A DNA stretch of 64,000 nucleotides from assembly GCA_021292105.1 (NCBI GenBank), contig CM037864.1, positions 43,018,514-43,082,513 of the forward strand. The letters run 5' to 3'. The position numbers and the translations under genes are program-made. The notes under the pieces are model-generated. The model did no database searches. It had not been told where the DNA came from and saw only the letters and a program-made list of their open reading frames with translations. Shown piece by piece: positions 10,187 to 21,213 of this stretch (position 1 is its first letter; each line of letters starts with the position of its first letter). Source of the DNA: Anadara kagoshimensis (taxonomy: Eukaryota > Mollusca > Bivalvia > Arcoida > Arcidae).

Positions 10187-10295
10187 ACATTACTACAAAA
10201 GAGGGATCCTTGAGAGAGTTGAAGGCAGAAGACTGGTTTATAAATTCTCACGTATTGCAATGGACAGAGTGAGAGAAAAAAGATATTCTGTTTGA
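10187..10295 (+). CDS. elf3-like: ETS factor exon 7: end of ETS domain and stop
   Basis: The acceptor TTAATTGTAG/A completes an Arg codon left in phase 2 and gives RHYYKRGILERVEGRRLVYK, then FSRIAMDRVREKRYSV and TGA at 10293-10295. It holds the end of recognition helix 3 and the beta-3/beta-4 wing. The two conserved DNA-contacting arginines of ETS domains correspond to the Arg of AMR (exon 6) and the first Arg of this exon. His-Tyr-Tyr replaces the Tyr-Tyr-Tyr of vertebrate ELF3. The protein ends 16 residues after the domain, as in ESE factors. Confidence 0.96.
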
Positions 10296-12092
10296 GAACG
10301 TTCAACGAAGTTATATTTATTGTACCGGAAGTGCTTTTGATTGATTTTCCAATCAACCGTTTGCAGCTTGACTGCATAAGTGAAAAAGGTCCCAGAAACA
10401 TTTCACTTCCAATATATATCAGGATCTCAAAGAAATTAAGGATGATGTTACTTGGCGGGGTTTGTAAGTCGACCGAGGCGCGGATTGTTACCACTGTTGG
10501 TAACGTTGTAGAGCATTCCTGTGTGCTAGAACATTGATAGACTTATCATTTTCGCCAGAGAGACAGTCAAATATGGGAGTCATAATAATGACAAGTGCTA
10601 CAACTGATAATATTGAATTTTGACTATTTTAAAGTGTCTTTAATTTATTTAACACTGGCAGAAGTTTGAAGAGTTCAGTATTTCCTTAAAGATATTTATT
10701 TATTATCTAAAGTCAATTTGTATATATATGTTCAATATATATTTATTTTATCTATATGTATTCATATTTCGCGGCAGCAATATCGACCAAGTCTTGTCAG
10801 CTCCATTGCTTTATAGTATTAAGCAATATGATCCAATCAAATGTTTTGTCAAATTAATTTTAGCATTTTTATTTATTGTTCATTTTGTAAATGTCTCTAC
10901 CATTGTTTTAGTGCATTGATTAAATTGATGTGCTGGTGAATTATCAAGTGTTTCTATTGTGTTCACTGATGACCTATGCCTTTCCATTTGCAATGTCTAT
11001 AAATACACTCAAATTGGCATTGATATAACAGTTCTCAAATGTCGAATACAGACAATCACTTTACAGAAAAAATACACTTTTAACAGTAAAAAGGTGTGTG
11101 TGTTCCAGTTTTTTTTTTTTTTTTTTTTGAAATGCAATTTGCCATTCATAGCATTTAACTTGGAGAAAAAACACCGAATGAAGACTGAAACTGTTCACAT
11201 TTGATGTCCTATCGAAACTACAAACCGTTTAAGCTTTATGTTCTTGAAACCTTCAAAATTAACCCGCATTGCCTAAACGTTGCTCAATGTCAGTTGAGAG
11301 TTCATTGTCATTTCTGGTTTGTGCTTAGCTTTAGTAGTCTACAACTGTTTTCGGCTGTAACAAGTATTACATTTTAGATGTGCTCACTACAATTTGTGTA
11401 CTGAAATGACAACAATTTTTTAAAATATCGGTTATTAAAATTAGTAATTGCAGTCACAACCATAACATCTTGTTTTTGTATATCGGGAAGATATGAAACT
11501 GTTCCAATATGAATCCATTATTTAATGTTCATTACCCATCATATCATTTAATGTAAAATTTGTGCAATAACCAATTCGTTCAAGAACACGATACAACAAT
11601 CGAGAGAAACAAAACAAACCAACGCGTGGAGGATACCCGGCACGATGGCAAAAACGTAAGGTAGTGTAGATGGCTTAACAGAGCTCTAATCACCCCACCA
11701 TCCAACAAATATTCGTCCTTGAATACGTATACGTACGCCACGTATCTCATCCAAACCGAAATAATAATTCACATGTATCACTTTAGAATATCTAAACACA
11801 AAATGCATGTATATGAAGTATTAAAGCTTGTTTATAAGCTGTTCACCCACTAATCATGCTGATGTTGTTTTTTTTCTCCTAGTTAAATGACATTTGCCAT
11901 TAAAATGTTTGTTTTCGTCTGTTTTTCAACAAAATAGTAAAACTAATCACAAGAACACTTAATTTTTAAAGATGTTGTTTCATATATTGTTTTTTGTTTC
12001 TATCCCGCTTTTTAAACTCTGATTAACTTCTAAACCCCTTTTCAGTAATGGTTCTATTTATAGTGCGTCTCTTACTTCGTTTTTACAAATAT
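10296..12092 (+). other. 3' untranslated and downstream region of the ETS gene
   Basis: No further coding signal. A canonical AATAAA close after the stop was not found, so the transcript end is undetermined; an ATTAAA lies near 10919. A small palindrome, GTTACC/GGTAAC, lies near 10488-10505, and a T-run at about 11109-11128. The rest shows nothing recognisable. Confidence 0.45.
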
Positions 12093-12165
12093 CTGCAAGC
12101 TATTCTTCATGAAACTATCTGGCTTGGAAAACAGGAAAGATAGTTTCATCATAAAATCGTTGCAG
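12093..12165. repeat. Imperfect hairpin, 73 nt
   Basis: CTGCAA at the left pairs with TTGCAG at the right, and ATGAAACTATCT (12109-12120) pairs perfectly with AGATAGTTTCAT further in. A poorly paired internal loop separates the two helices. It could be a small inverted duplication; it is less paired than a typical microRNA precursor. Confidence 0.5.
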
Positions 12166-12866
12166 TTTGATGTTCCAGTCAGACAAAGCTCGAATGGATG
12201 AAAGTGTTTTAAGCATTTTTATTTCGTATTTTATTTAAATCAAAATATCAAATAAGTTGATCTCTATATCGTGTCTAGTTTTGAATGTATTTATTATAAT
12301 TATTAACATGTTTTAATTTTGCAGCACTAGACTTTTTTGCAATCGCATTCCTCATCAACAGTGAGTGCTAGGACCAATATGGTTAAATTAAAATATTTTA
12401 AGTTGTTGGAATGAGAAAATAGAAAGGCCAACTTGTATTTTACCAAATCAACACCAGACAATACTTTAAATGATAAAATATAGTTTAGGTTTTGAAGAAT
12501 TTTAAATTTAATTTGGACCATTTTATATTAACTGCAATTTGAAAAATACCGATTTGACCAATGCCTTAATCTCCTTTTCAATGTTGAATGTCTTATTTCA
12601 TTTGGCACAAATTGATACGTAAAACATACCTTATATAATTTTATGTTTAAACATTCATATTTAATTTACGGTATGAATTACATGTATTACAATTTTCCGA
12701 TTAATACTTAATTTCAGGAAACAGTTGATAAATAATAAATTAAAACTAGGCTGTTTAATTGGTCCACTTAAGTCATCAATCTTGTGACTAATATTCAGTT
12801 TGCATTTTTTTTTACAAAACTGCTTTTTCATGATTAAACTTTAAAAAGACAGAAATGTTAAATTCA
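12166..12866. other. Intergenic, nothing identified
   Basis: AT-rich sequence with no coding, RNA or repeat signal that I can support. Confidence 0.5.
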
Positions 12867-13104
12867 GGGCCCAGTTGTTCGAAGCTCCGTTAGTTAGTCA
12901 AAATGGGTATTTTGGTTTTAGGCAATATTTCTAAAATTCCTGTTCAAAAGTTAACAAACACAATTATTAGTACCAAATGAAAATATTTAACGTGAATGAA
13001 AGCTGTATATTTAAATATGAAGTATTTTCAATTTTAATAACATATATTTATTTTTCACTAATAATACATTAGGTTAAGTTAACGGAACTTTGAACAACCG
13101 GAAC
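12867..13104. mobile_element. MITE-like element with GGGCCCAGTTGTTCGAAGC terminal repeats
   Basis: The left end GGGCCCAGTTGTTCGAAG followed by CTCCGTTAGTTA is mirrored at the right end by TAACGGAACTTTGAACAACC and GGAAC. The interior of about 170 bp is AT-rich with no open frame. Short length, terminal inverted repeats and lack of coding capacity fit a non-autonomous DNA transposon. No clear target-site duplication was seen. Confidence 0.7.
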
Positions 13105-13957
13105 AAGTCCTATTGTTTTCCCACATAAAATTGCGTTTCTATGACAATGCTTCAAAAAGACCACTAATATGTATATTTACATCGTGATAAATGTCTATTC
13201 CATTGTTAGATTTTAGTTGGTAATTTTTGTTGTATTAAATATAATACTAATGTCTCATCACCAAAACGTGTTTTTGTACTTCCATTGCTCTGTTCCTCTG
13301 CAATACAAAAATACATTTACATTATCGATTGAATATATGTTTTATCGAAATCAATACTTTTTGTGCTTAAATCTTCAACAGAAGAAAAACAACACATTTA
13401 TCTTGAAATAATCATCTGTTTTCAAACAGTTTCAAAAATAATGTTTCTGGTCAGGACTGAAAAAATTCGAGCAATTTATGTTTTCGTCGTCGTGAATTTT
13501 GTGCAAACTTAGTACAAGTTTCTAAATTCAACTTAACACTTTTCATCAACGTTGTATACTATTTATGTAATTTAAATATATAATACCGGTTGCATTTGTT
13601 TCAACGCCCATGAAGTTTGAATGACGTCATTATTACGTCATGCTTAGATCACGCATATGTGCATCAGTATAATGTCTCCTTGCATTATGCAAGGTTCTTG
13701 TAATACTAGTTGCATGTCACCAGGACGTATCCAGGGGCGTGGTATCCGTCTTTATCACAAACAACATGTCCATGACGTTATATCAATATTTGTTACAATT
13801 TGTTATTTAACACCCATTTGTTATGATGTTAATACAAAGAATGTTTAACGGAGATCTCTTTTTAAATAAAGTGTTAAATCAAATTTGTTTAGTTTATGTT
13901 TTGTAACCTCAATGCATCTTGTATTCGAAGATTTGTGCTGGGATGTCTTGGCATAAA
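13105..13957. other. Intergenic, possible CRE pair
   Basis: Mostly unremarkable. At 13621-13641 a palindromic TGACGTCA lies next to TTACGTCA, which matches the CREB/ATF site consensus twice within 20 bp. No promoter can be assigned to it. Confidence 0.4.
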
Positions 13958-14130
13958 TACTGGGTCTCGGTGACCAAAAGGTCTAAAACGTTAGTATACG
14001 GATCATAACACCTAGGTTCGAATCCCACTAACCTAGACCCTATTGGGACAGTTCGCTTACTGAAGGTCGGTAGTTTTGTTCAGGTACACCTGTTCCCACC
14101 ACCGACCAAAAGTGACACGCCTCGGTATAT
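13958..14130 (+). mobile_element. tRNA-derived SINE (second family)
   Basis: A tRNA-like head with a degenerate box A (near GGTCTCGGTGACC) and a good box B (GGTTCGAATCC at about 14015-14025) is followed by a body with CTGAAGGTCGGTAG, AGGTACACCTGTTCCCACCA and AGTGACACGCC. Box spacing and the non-tRNA body mark it as a SINE, not a tRNA gene. Confidence 0.7.
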
Positions 14131-14393
14131 GTAAACAATCTTGACAGACGCTTCACACTTTATAAGACTTTACGACAATCCATATTATTTCATATTTACA
14201 ACCAGCACTATATAGAAGAGAGTAATCTAAAGCTGAAAACATGTACATATTTTGCAATATAATTGTACATGTATAGCAAATAAAAATAACATCGAAAAAT
14301 ACAAAACTAGCAAACAGAAAAATGTGAGGTAAAATGATTTAAACTTCGAACTTTTGACATTTAAAACTCATGTCAAGTGATGCAGCCAGAGTA
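14131..14393. other. Intergenic, nothing identified
   Basis: No supported feature between the SINE and the retroelement copy. Confidence 0.5.
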
Positions 14394-15070
14394 GTTCATT
14401 CAACTCAACATACAAATATATAGATGACGTTCTGTCTCTTAACAATCCTAAATTGGAGACTATGTAAATGCCATCGATCGAGCTTGAAATAAAAGACACG
14501 ACTGATTCCTCATTCAGACTTATACCTGAATTATGATGCACACGAAAGGCTACATTTGAAACTTTATGACAAACGTGATGACTTAAATTTTTCTATTGTC
14601 AACTTTTCTTTTTTATGCAGCAATATACCTGCTTCTCCTGCTTATGGTGTATTTGCTTCCCAATTAATACGCTATAGTAGAGCTTGTTCCTACTACGGGG
14701 ACTTTGTACAACAAAGTAGGCTGCTTGCAAATAAATTGTTGACTCAGTGATATTGCAAGCCTAGGCTTATCAAGGCCGTAAAAAACGTTTAATGGCCGTC
14801 ATCACAGTATTGTTGATAAGTTTGATGTCTCTGTGTCTAGAATTGACATGGATATATTTGACGTCTCATAGTTCCATGTTCTTTTCACACAATTTTGATT
14901 ACACACGTGGCGGGTGTAGCTAGCTAAACAGGAGTTGCTTACCCTTCCGGAGCACCCGGCCTCAATTCCCTGGTGGAAGTTCACGTGTCTAACCTAACTT
15001 GTCAGTTCCAAAGTTTTTACTTTGCTTCTGGATTGTGATTCTGACAAGGATTAGTATGTTTGTTTTTGAT
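14394..15070 (+). mobile_element. Penelope-like retroelement copy 1, RT C-terminal part to 3' end
   Basis: The copy begins inside the reverse transcriptase at FNSTYKYIDDVLSLNNPK, keeping a Y-I-D-D catalytic box, and then goes out of frame. A later frame (14556-14750) reads KLYDKRDDLNFSIVNF, then IPASPAYGVFASQLIRYSRA and ANKLLTQ before a premature stop. The stretch coding TFYGRHH follows, and then a noncoding 3' region ending GATTGTGATTCTGACAAGG and GTTTGTTTTTGAT. It is one of the two longest copies here and supplies the map for the others. The YLD...TKLYDKRDD block is analogous to the segment after the catalytic box in Penelope-like RTs. No GIY-YIG endonuclease is visible. Clearly defective. 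Confidence 0.8.
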
Positions 15071-15164
15071 AATATAATTATCACGTTGCAGATCAGGTTG
15101 TTTTGTATTGCTTCAGCTGTGTTTCAGCTATTTTGTATTTTGTACTTATTTAACATTTTAAATC

Positions 15165-15452
15165 TACCCGAGTCAAGGATATTTCGCTTATATCAAAACG
15201 TAATCCAGCTAAAAGTTTTACCTTTGCAGCGCACTAAGGACAATATGCAGGGATACTTTTAGCGTGACACGTCTACTGGAGAGGGGGAGGTGGATCTGGT
15301 TTTAAGGTCCCTTCCGAAGGACCCGTGTCTTCCATTTCTAAATGCCTAGTGACAGTCACTAACTATTTACAAGTCTTGGTCAGACCTAGCAAGGATTCTC
15401 ACCCCGGCCCCTCATATACGGAGCGAACATTTTACCAACCGAGCATCTATAT
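15165..15452 (-). mobile_element. tRNA-derived SINE (first family), degraded copy
   Basis: Aligned with the copy at 25970-26303. On the minus strand the tRNA head is near 15452-15400 (box A-like GCTCGGTTGGTAAAATG; box B decayed to GGGGTGAGAATCC), then the body, then the tail block that appears on the plus strand as GATATTTCGCTTATATC. Many substitutions indicate an old insertion. It lies about 95 bp beyond the 3' end of retroelement copy 1. Confidence 0.7.
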
Positions 15453-15688
15453 ACTGGTTGAAATAATTAAAACGTCACAGACACAAACAAGTATATCAGT
15501 GACATGTGTCAAAACACTGTTAATCAAAATTATCTGTTTCTTAAATTTAGAAATTTCTCAAAAAACTAAGCTATGCTCAGTAGTTCGAAGTATTACCTAA
15601 GGTGGATGTGGTAAAATAAATTTTTGGTCCTTTCTTTTATCTAATTTCAACATACATCTATTAAATATTTCGATTCCCGCAAATTTGA

Positions 15689-15737
15689 TCCAAACACAAC
15701 TGATTAGGAATTGTATTTCGAAACGACCGTCTAGACC
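15689..15737 (+). ncRNA. Hammerhead ribozyme relic (inactive)
   Basis: CTGATTAGGAATTGTATTTC, then GAAACGACCGTC, aligns base for base with the ribozyme at 3871-3916. The core G8 (CTGATGA to CTGATTA at 15705) is changed. This position is required for catalysis, and stem I no longer pairs. Homologous flanks confirm common descent. Confidence 0.7.
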
Positions 15738-16705
15738 AGGGCTGCAAAATGAAAAAGGGTTTAGACTGAATAATTATAAAGCGGGAAAAGGTACAAATTC
15801 GTTTTCAGACGTGATCATTTTTTATTATTCAAAAATAATAACAGCTCAAATGGAAAGCTGGTCATTGGGTTTCTCAATATATTACGGCGTTTGCCATCAT
15901 TTCAAGACGGACTGTCTCGATATTTATCTAAGTGACAACATCTTGACATAGAGTGCAATATAATCGAAACAATATTAATCAACCAATCACTACTAAGTAA
16001 AATCATAAGCGAATCTCAAACGAATATCAGACATAAAAACTGTTTCAATTTTTCTGATACGCTACTTTAAACAGATGAATATGCGGAAAAGGCATCTATA
16101 TTTTTATATATAGTAATTAGAGCATGTCAAAAGATTGTCTGTTCATCCGGTTATTACGTCAAAAAACTTAATTTCAAACTAGGTCACAACGGCGCTAATC
16201 CGGCTCTTAAACAAAACAAATAAATCCTGTAGCTTAAAGAACTATCACATACATCAATGACAGGAATGTGGATTTTATACCTGTGTTTGAAACCCGGATT
16301 CGATATACATACACCACTAAGATTTTGTATATTTCAACAGTTAATGGATTATTGGAGCAATCGATCATATTACGTTTAGAGGAATAGAAAGAATATGCTC
16401 TGTCTGCTTCAGAGAATTTTTTTTTTACAAAAGACTGCATTTGTATTTTTTTAAGCAAAAACAGATTTATTGACTGAATTATACAAAAAGTTCACCAGAA
16501 TTAAGACACTTCTTTGGTTAATGGGAAAACCCAATGAGAACATCACAATAAAAAACATTAATACGATTAATTCATCATATTTAGATTATAGACACCAGTT
16601 TTAGGAAATATTGTGTACAACGAACGTCTTACGGACGTAAAAAGTATGGTCCTAACCCTAATAATATTTGCATTACTGTAGCGATGAACAAAGAACCAAA
16701 GAATC
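15738..16705. other. Intergenic, nothing identified
   Basis: AT-rich, with only chance open frames. Confidence 0.5.
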
Positions 16706-16786
16706 TTTGTAACAACTATTGAAGTCTAAAACCTAATGAGGTCCAGATTTCATTAGGCTTTGGACTTCAATAAGTGTTGTTACAAA
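16706..16786. repeat. Hairpin, arms of about 35 nt, 81 nt overall
   Basis: TTTGTAACAACTATTGAAGT / CTAAAACCTAATGAG on the left pairs with CATTAGGCTTTGGACTTCAA / TAAGTGTTGTTACAAA on the right around a loop of about 10 nt. A few mismatches and a 1-2 nt bulge interrupt it. Size and shape suit either a tiny MITE or a microRNA-type precursor. Confidence 0.65.
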
Positions 16787-18560
16787 CCTTCTCTGACTAG
16801 AAATTTTGAATATCAACGAGAATTCGACATTCATTTTATTAAATACATAATAAAATAACATATTTATACCAATATGTATTTGTAGGTTAAGTTCCAGACA
16901 AGGAATTAGGGTTCTGCTAAAAGTTTTGTTTCGAACAAAATTGATGTAGAAAACTGCAGTAGAATAAAATCAGAAAGAACTAACGACATAATGCCTAAAC
17001 CTATTCTATTATTCAAAAGAAAAAGGAAAGTAACTGAATAACTTGGTAACAAAAAATCGCGAAAGATTCAAAGGATTTCAAGTTTATTATAAAACTTCCA
17101 AACAATGCAATACGCATATTGTGGCCAATAATTATAAAATTCCCGACTTTGAACGAGCACCTGAATAAATGCCCAATTTGTAGTTCTAGTGTTTTTGGCA
17201 GGCAATCAACCATCCCTGTAGTTGTACAAAAACGCATATCGTGTCATTGATAAGCATCAGCTGTCCAGTTTTGGAAGTCTAGATCTCTCTCATGACAAAT
17301 GTAGTGTTTTCATTATAAGTCATTGATACATATTTATATATTATGATGATTCAAAACGAACAAATATAGTTATAATTTCACATGGATGTAACTACAAATG
17401 GTAGTATTAATGGGATGTAAAGGTTTTTAAACATACCTTATAGTATACTATTATGTTTGAAGCAGTGTGCACAGATATGACACTGTGCCACACTGAAATT
17501 TTGTCCCGTCATTATTTGGTTGGGGTTGACTTGTATCTATTGTTAAATTGCTGCATTGGTTAAAAAATGAACCAATCAAATACAAGATAATTCGAGTCGT
17601 AACCCAGAATTCGTATCGTATAAACCTGAAAACTACAGTAAATACACGAGTACCACAAGAGACACCCAGTAAAAACTATCATATCTATAAGCTTTGTCAT
17701 ATGCATCGCGATTAAGTAGATTTTAATTAAATTTCATGCATAATTTTATTTTAATAATATGTGCATTCCAATAATGAAAGTGTTGGACGTCAGCTTGAGA
17801 TAGGCGTTCTTATTTAATACCATTTGCATAAGGATTCGTGACATGGAATATATCAACTAAAGGCTCAATTAAATATTTACATGATATTGAGTTGAAAACG
17901 ATAATGCACCAATTTAAATTTTTTTAAAAAGACAATAAGTTTTGTTTGAAACAGCTTGCAATCATTTTACCAGCGTGTTCTGTTACCATTGATAGTTTTA
18001 AGATCGTTGCACTAAATATATAAAAATACACGTGATAGATTTAAAGACTAGATATTTTTAACATTTCGAACAAAAAAAGCAAACCTGGAAAAAGAACCAA
18101 GCCAAAAACAAGCGCAAACGTACGAATAATTATTGTTCAATATTAAATCCATTTAGAGTAGGATAAAAGAGATGCGATACCGAGTTCATAACGCAGTACA
18201 TCTGCCCCCCCCGGAAGGTGGAATACCTTTATTTACCACGGTTGTATATGGTAGAATACCCCCTCCTCCTTTATTCTATTTACTAGTTAATTTCAGAGCA
18301 GAATTCTGTACTATACAACAATGATTGGTATAAAATTGTTGTTAAAACAAACTCTCTAAATATACCGGGATCGATGTGTAGTACACATGTGGCTTAGCAG
18401 AAATATTTTTTCGATTCAGAAAACCCATATATATGAAATAGGTATCATTGATCAAAACGTCTAATTATCTAGCACCTGGTACAGCACTAATTGAAAGGTC
18501 AGATTAGATCTCCTACAGTCCCGTCACACACGTTTCCCAAATTGTAATTTCATTGTTTGC
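16787..18560. other. Intergenic, nothing identified
   Basis: No gene or repeat family recognised. Confidence 0.5.
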
Positions 18561-18589
18561 AACAATAAGTATTTCTGTTCCACTAAATA

Positions 18590-18990
18590 CGGAGTCCGTA
18601 ATGTGTTTTGCGTACAAAAAATTATTTCGTAATTTCATCAAGTACTTTGTATAATCAGTTGATTATTTCGTATTTTCGAATTAGTGTTTCGTTTAATTTC
18701 CATAATAATTTTCGTGGTATTTCGCCATTTCGAATCATAGTATTTTAAATATTCGATATACTATTTCGTATATTAACAGTAGTTATTTCGTAATTCCCGA
18801 ATGATTAGTTAATTTGTTATATTCGCAAAAGTGATTTCAAAATAGGTACTCCAGATTTTCAAAATAGTATTTCGAATATTAGCAATAGTTGTATCGTTTT
18901 TACGAACACTTATTCAAACTTTCGATTTCGAAAATGCAAAATAACTTTTGCGAAAATTTGCGAAAATACGAAATACTTTTCAAAATTATA
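18590..18990. repeat. TTTCG/CGAA-rich degenerate repeat region
   Basis: About 18 occurrences of TTCG or CGAA, mostly inside TATTTCG or TTTCGAAT, occur in roughly 400 bp that is otherwise almost only A and T. Local strings such as TTATTTCGTAATTTC, TTATTTCGTATTTTCGAAT and ACTATTTCGTATATTAAC look like decayed units of a tandem array without a fixed period. Confidence 0.55.
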
Positions 18991-18994
18991 AAAA

Positions 18995-19232
18995 AAAGTG
19001 CGTTGCGCTGATGACATTATACAACAGAGTTCTTTACCGTACGCGTGATACGGGACCTGTTTATTTTAAGTTCCAATCCGAAAGAACCGTGACTTTTATT
19101 TCGTAATGCCGAGTGTTTGGCGAAAGAAAAAATCATACCCACTTTCAAGTCTTGGGTTAGACCCGGTCGGGGTTCGAACCCTAGAGCTTCCACTTACGGA
19201 GCGAGCACTCTACCAACTGAGCTACCCCAGTG
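18995..19232 (-). mobile_element. tRNA-derived SINE (first family)
   Basis: On the minus strand the head has box A (GGTAGCTCAGTTGGTAGAG) and box B (GGGTTCGAACCCC), then the body through a block whose plus strand is TTCGTAATGCCGAGTGTTTG. The copy ends at the GTGCGTTGCGCTGATG block near 18995, lacking the distal tail. Short open frames on the plus strand here are by-products of the SINE. Confidence 0.85.
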
Positions 19233-20388
19233 TTTTGATGCTCGAAAGAGAGCGAAAATTAAAATTTGGCTTGTTCAAAGAAAGATAACTCGAGCACGTT
19301 TACAATTTACGACGGATGGAAACCTTAAACACGGAGAACATTTAATTTTTATCGTGAACTAGTCTTGCGATAAAATCGATTATAGTTGATTACGTATCGA
19401 TTTAAGTGAATTTATATCGACTGAATCAATCGACTTAATATGTTTTTATACTGTGGTTAACATATTTTAATGCACAGTTGAACGACCGTTCTGGACAAAT
19501 TCCATGGATTTTCACCACAGGTATATTTGAACTCGCAAACACTCAACAATCACAACAAAGCTCTCTCTCTCTCTCTCTCTCTCTTCCATGCATTTATATG
19601 TATTACATTGCAATAGTCAGTTCTACAGGGTGGGGGGCATATGTCATAAACCCGACTTCATAAACACAAAAAAACGGCGACGAAACCATCGACTGGCGGA
19701 GAGTTTTTCACTGTTTTTCCACACTTTCCATCAGTTTATAGCTATCTCAATGTGCCTAAAGAAGGCAAAATAACTTCAAAAATGGTCGGTTGATGTATAT
19801 ACAATGTACATTCTTACAGCTGTAAGTTTTTTTCAAACATTCGCGCCAAAGTAAACTTTCGTTTCGCGATGTCGTGCAGTTTTCATAACGACAAAGAAAA
19901 AAGAAAGTTATATCTTCACCATTTAAACTCACCATACATACTTTAAGGATACAAATGGTATTTGGATAAACTAACAGCAGTATGTATTCAAGCAAATAGT
20001 AAAAAAGGTCCTAATTAAATAAAGGCTTTTCAATAGCATTTTTGTGTTTACGAGATCGAATTTATGACGTAGGTTCCCCGACTTGTTCTAGTATTTTCAT
20101 TTTACGCACAAAGCATTTGTATGACAAAAGGATTTGTAAAAATGGAAGTACTGTTTCGTCACAATATCATATTTCAAAAAGAAGAAGTTGATATATATAT
20201 ACTGATAGATATGATTGGGTCATTTTTTTGTAAAAAGTTAATATTCAGAACATTTAGAATTGATTTCTTAATGAATTATTGATATAGATCGTAAGTATCA
20301 CATTTTGATAGTTTGTTCTTTATAGAGATTTACGTCCTAGTAAAAAGTCATCTTTTTTAAAATAAAATATATTTTGTAAAGCATACGT
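19233..20388. other. Intergenic between SINE and phosphatase gene
   Basis: It holds a (CT)n microsatellite at 19560-19584 and a short stretch (19373-19440) with repeated TCGAT. The 3' untranslated region of the phosphatase gene should lie at its right end; a weak TATAAA-type polyadenylation variant (minus strand) is near 20322. Confidence 0.5.
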
Positions 20389-21213
20389 TCAAGGTTGTTT
20401 ATAAGTTTCACGTGCTTTTACAGAAATAATCTTTTTAGGTCCATTAAGAAAAACTCCCGTTAATTCACCACCATAAACACACCCTGTATCTAATCCTGTT
20501 GCATGTTTATGGATCTGTAATTTTCTTGTAGCATCATGTCCGTAATATACATGTTCAGGGCCTTTCCAAACTGAACCCCATGGAGGCGATTCAGGCTCTA
20601 AACTGTCTTCTTTAAATACTTTTGATGTCGCAACAAGTTTATCGCCGTGTTTTTCTAGATTCCTCATTGAAACCATATTTCTGAAATCCTGGTCTTCAAG
20701 CTCCACTTCCGGTTCAAGCCCACCATGCACAATGATAGAATTGAATGACGGGATTGATATGGTGTATGGTAATTCTTGTAAATAAGTAATATCTTCATCA
20801 GTCAATTCTTTGGCCCAGTTATACTTAAACTGGCTTTCATAAGATTCGTCAAGTTTTTGTCTTAAAATTTCCCGAAGTACGACCTCCTCATGGTTACCCC
20901 TGACAACGTAAGCGTCCATACTCCGTACCTTCCGTAACACTTCTACATTTTGCGGCCCTTTATTTATTAAATCACCTACGAATATTGGCAATAATTGTTT
21001 ACCCGGTACTTCTTTCTCTGCCAAGTTCAGCAACTCTACCAGTTCATCAAAACAGCCATGTACATCCCCAATTATGAATAAAATTTTGTTTTTTACATCC
21101 GTTTCATTAAGCATGATATGACGTTCTTTGGGAAATGGTATGGAGTATCTATTGTCCTTCTCAGGTTTGGGCCGGTATTTCAGCATCCAAACAAAGGCTA
21201 CTAAAGAAAACAT
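20389..21213 (-). CDS. ApaH-like metallophosphatase (PPP superfamily), intronless
   Basis: A 274-residue enzyme with the full PPP metallophosphatase set: GDVHG at 49-53, GDLINKGP at 80-87, GNHEE at 106-110, HGG at 163-165 and GHD at 225-227. It ends with LDTGCVYGGELTG (241-253), the signature of the ApaH/ApaH-like (ALPH) branch and not of PP1/PP2A. ApaH hydrolyses diadenosine tetraphosphate and can remove NpnN caps from RNA; eukaryotic ALPHs have been linked to mRNA decapping and Ap4A hydrolysis. The substrate here is unknown. The whole reading frame is one exon. The first ATG has A at -3; ATGs at codons 10 and 34 are alternatives. Residues 1-13 are short and hydrophobic, possibly a targeting signal or anchor, not decisive. 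The length fits ALPHs with a short N-terminal extension. Confidence 0.92.
   Translation of the reverse strand: MFSLVAFVWMLKYRPKPEKDNRYSIPFPKERHIMLNETDVKNKILFIIGDVHGCFDELVELLNLAEKEVPGKQLLPIFVGDLINKGPQNVEVLRKVRSMDAYVVRGNHEEVVLREILRQKLDESYESQFKYNWAKELTDEDITYLQELPYTISIPSFNSIIVHGGLEPEVELEDQDFRNMVSMRNLEKHGDKLVATSKVFKEDSLEPESPPWGSVWKGPEHVYYGHDATRKLQIHKHATGLDTGCVYGGELTGVFLNGPKKIISVKARETYKQP

Noticed and set aside
10177..10494. 105-codon minus-strand frame over the last ETS exon
   Set aside because: Antisense shadow of a conserved ETS exon; the plus-strand reading is unmistakable.
19139..19232. tRNA gene on the minus strand
   Set aside because: Box A and box B are present, but the sequence continues into a SINE body shared with two other loci and does not fold as a full cloverleaf ending with an acceptor stem.
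20389..21213. Bacterial contamination as the source of the phosphatase gene
   Set aside because: The frame is AT-rich like its surroundings and is flanked without a break by animal-type SINE and foldback repeats; an old transfer remains possible.
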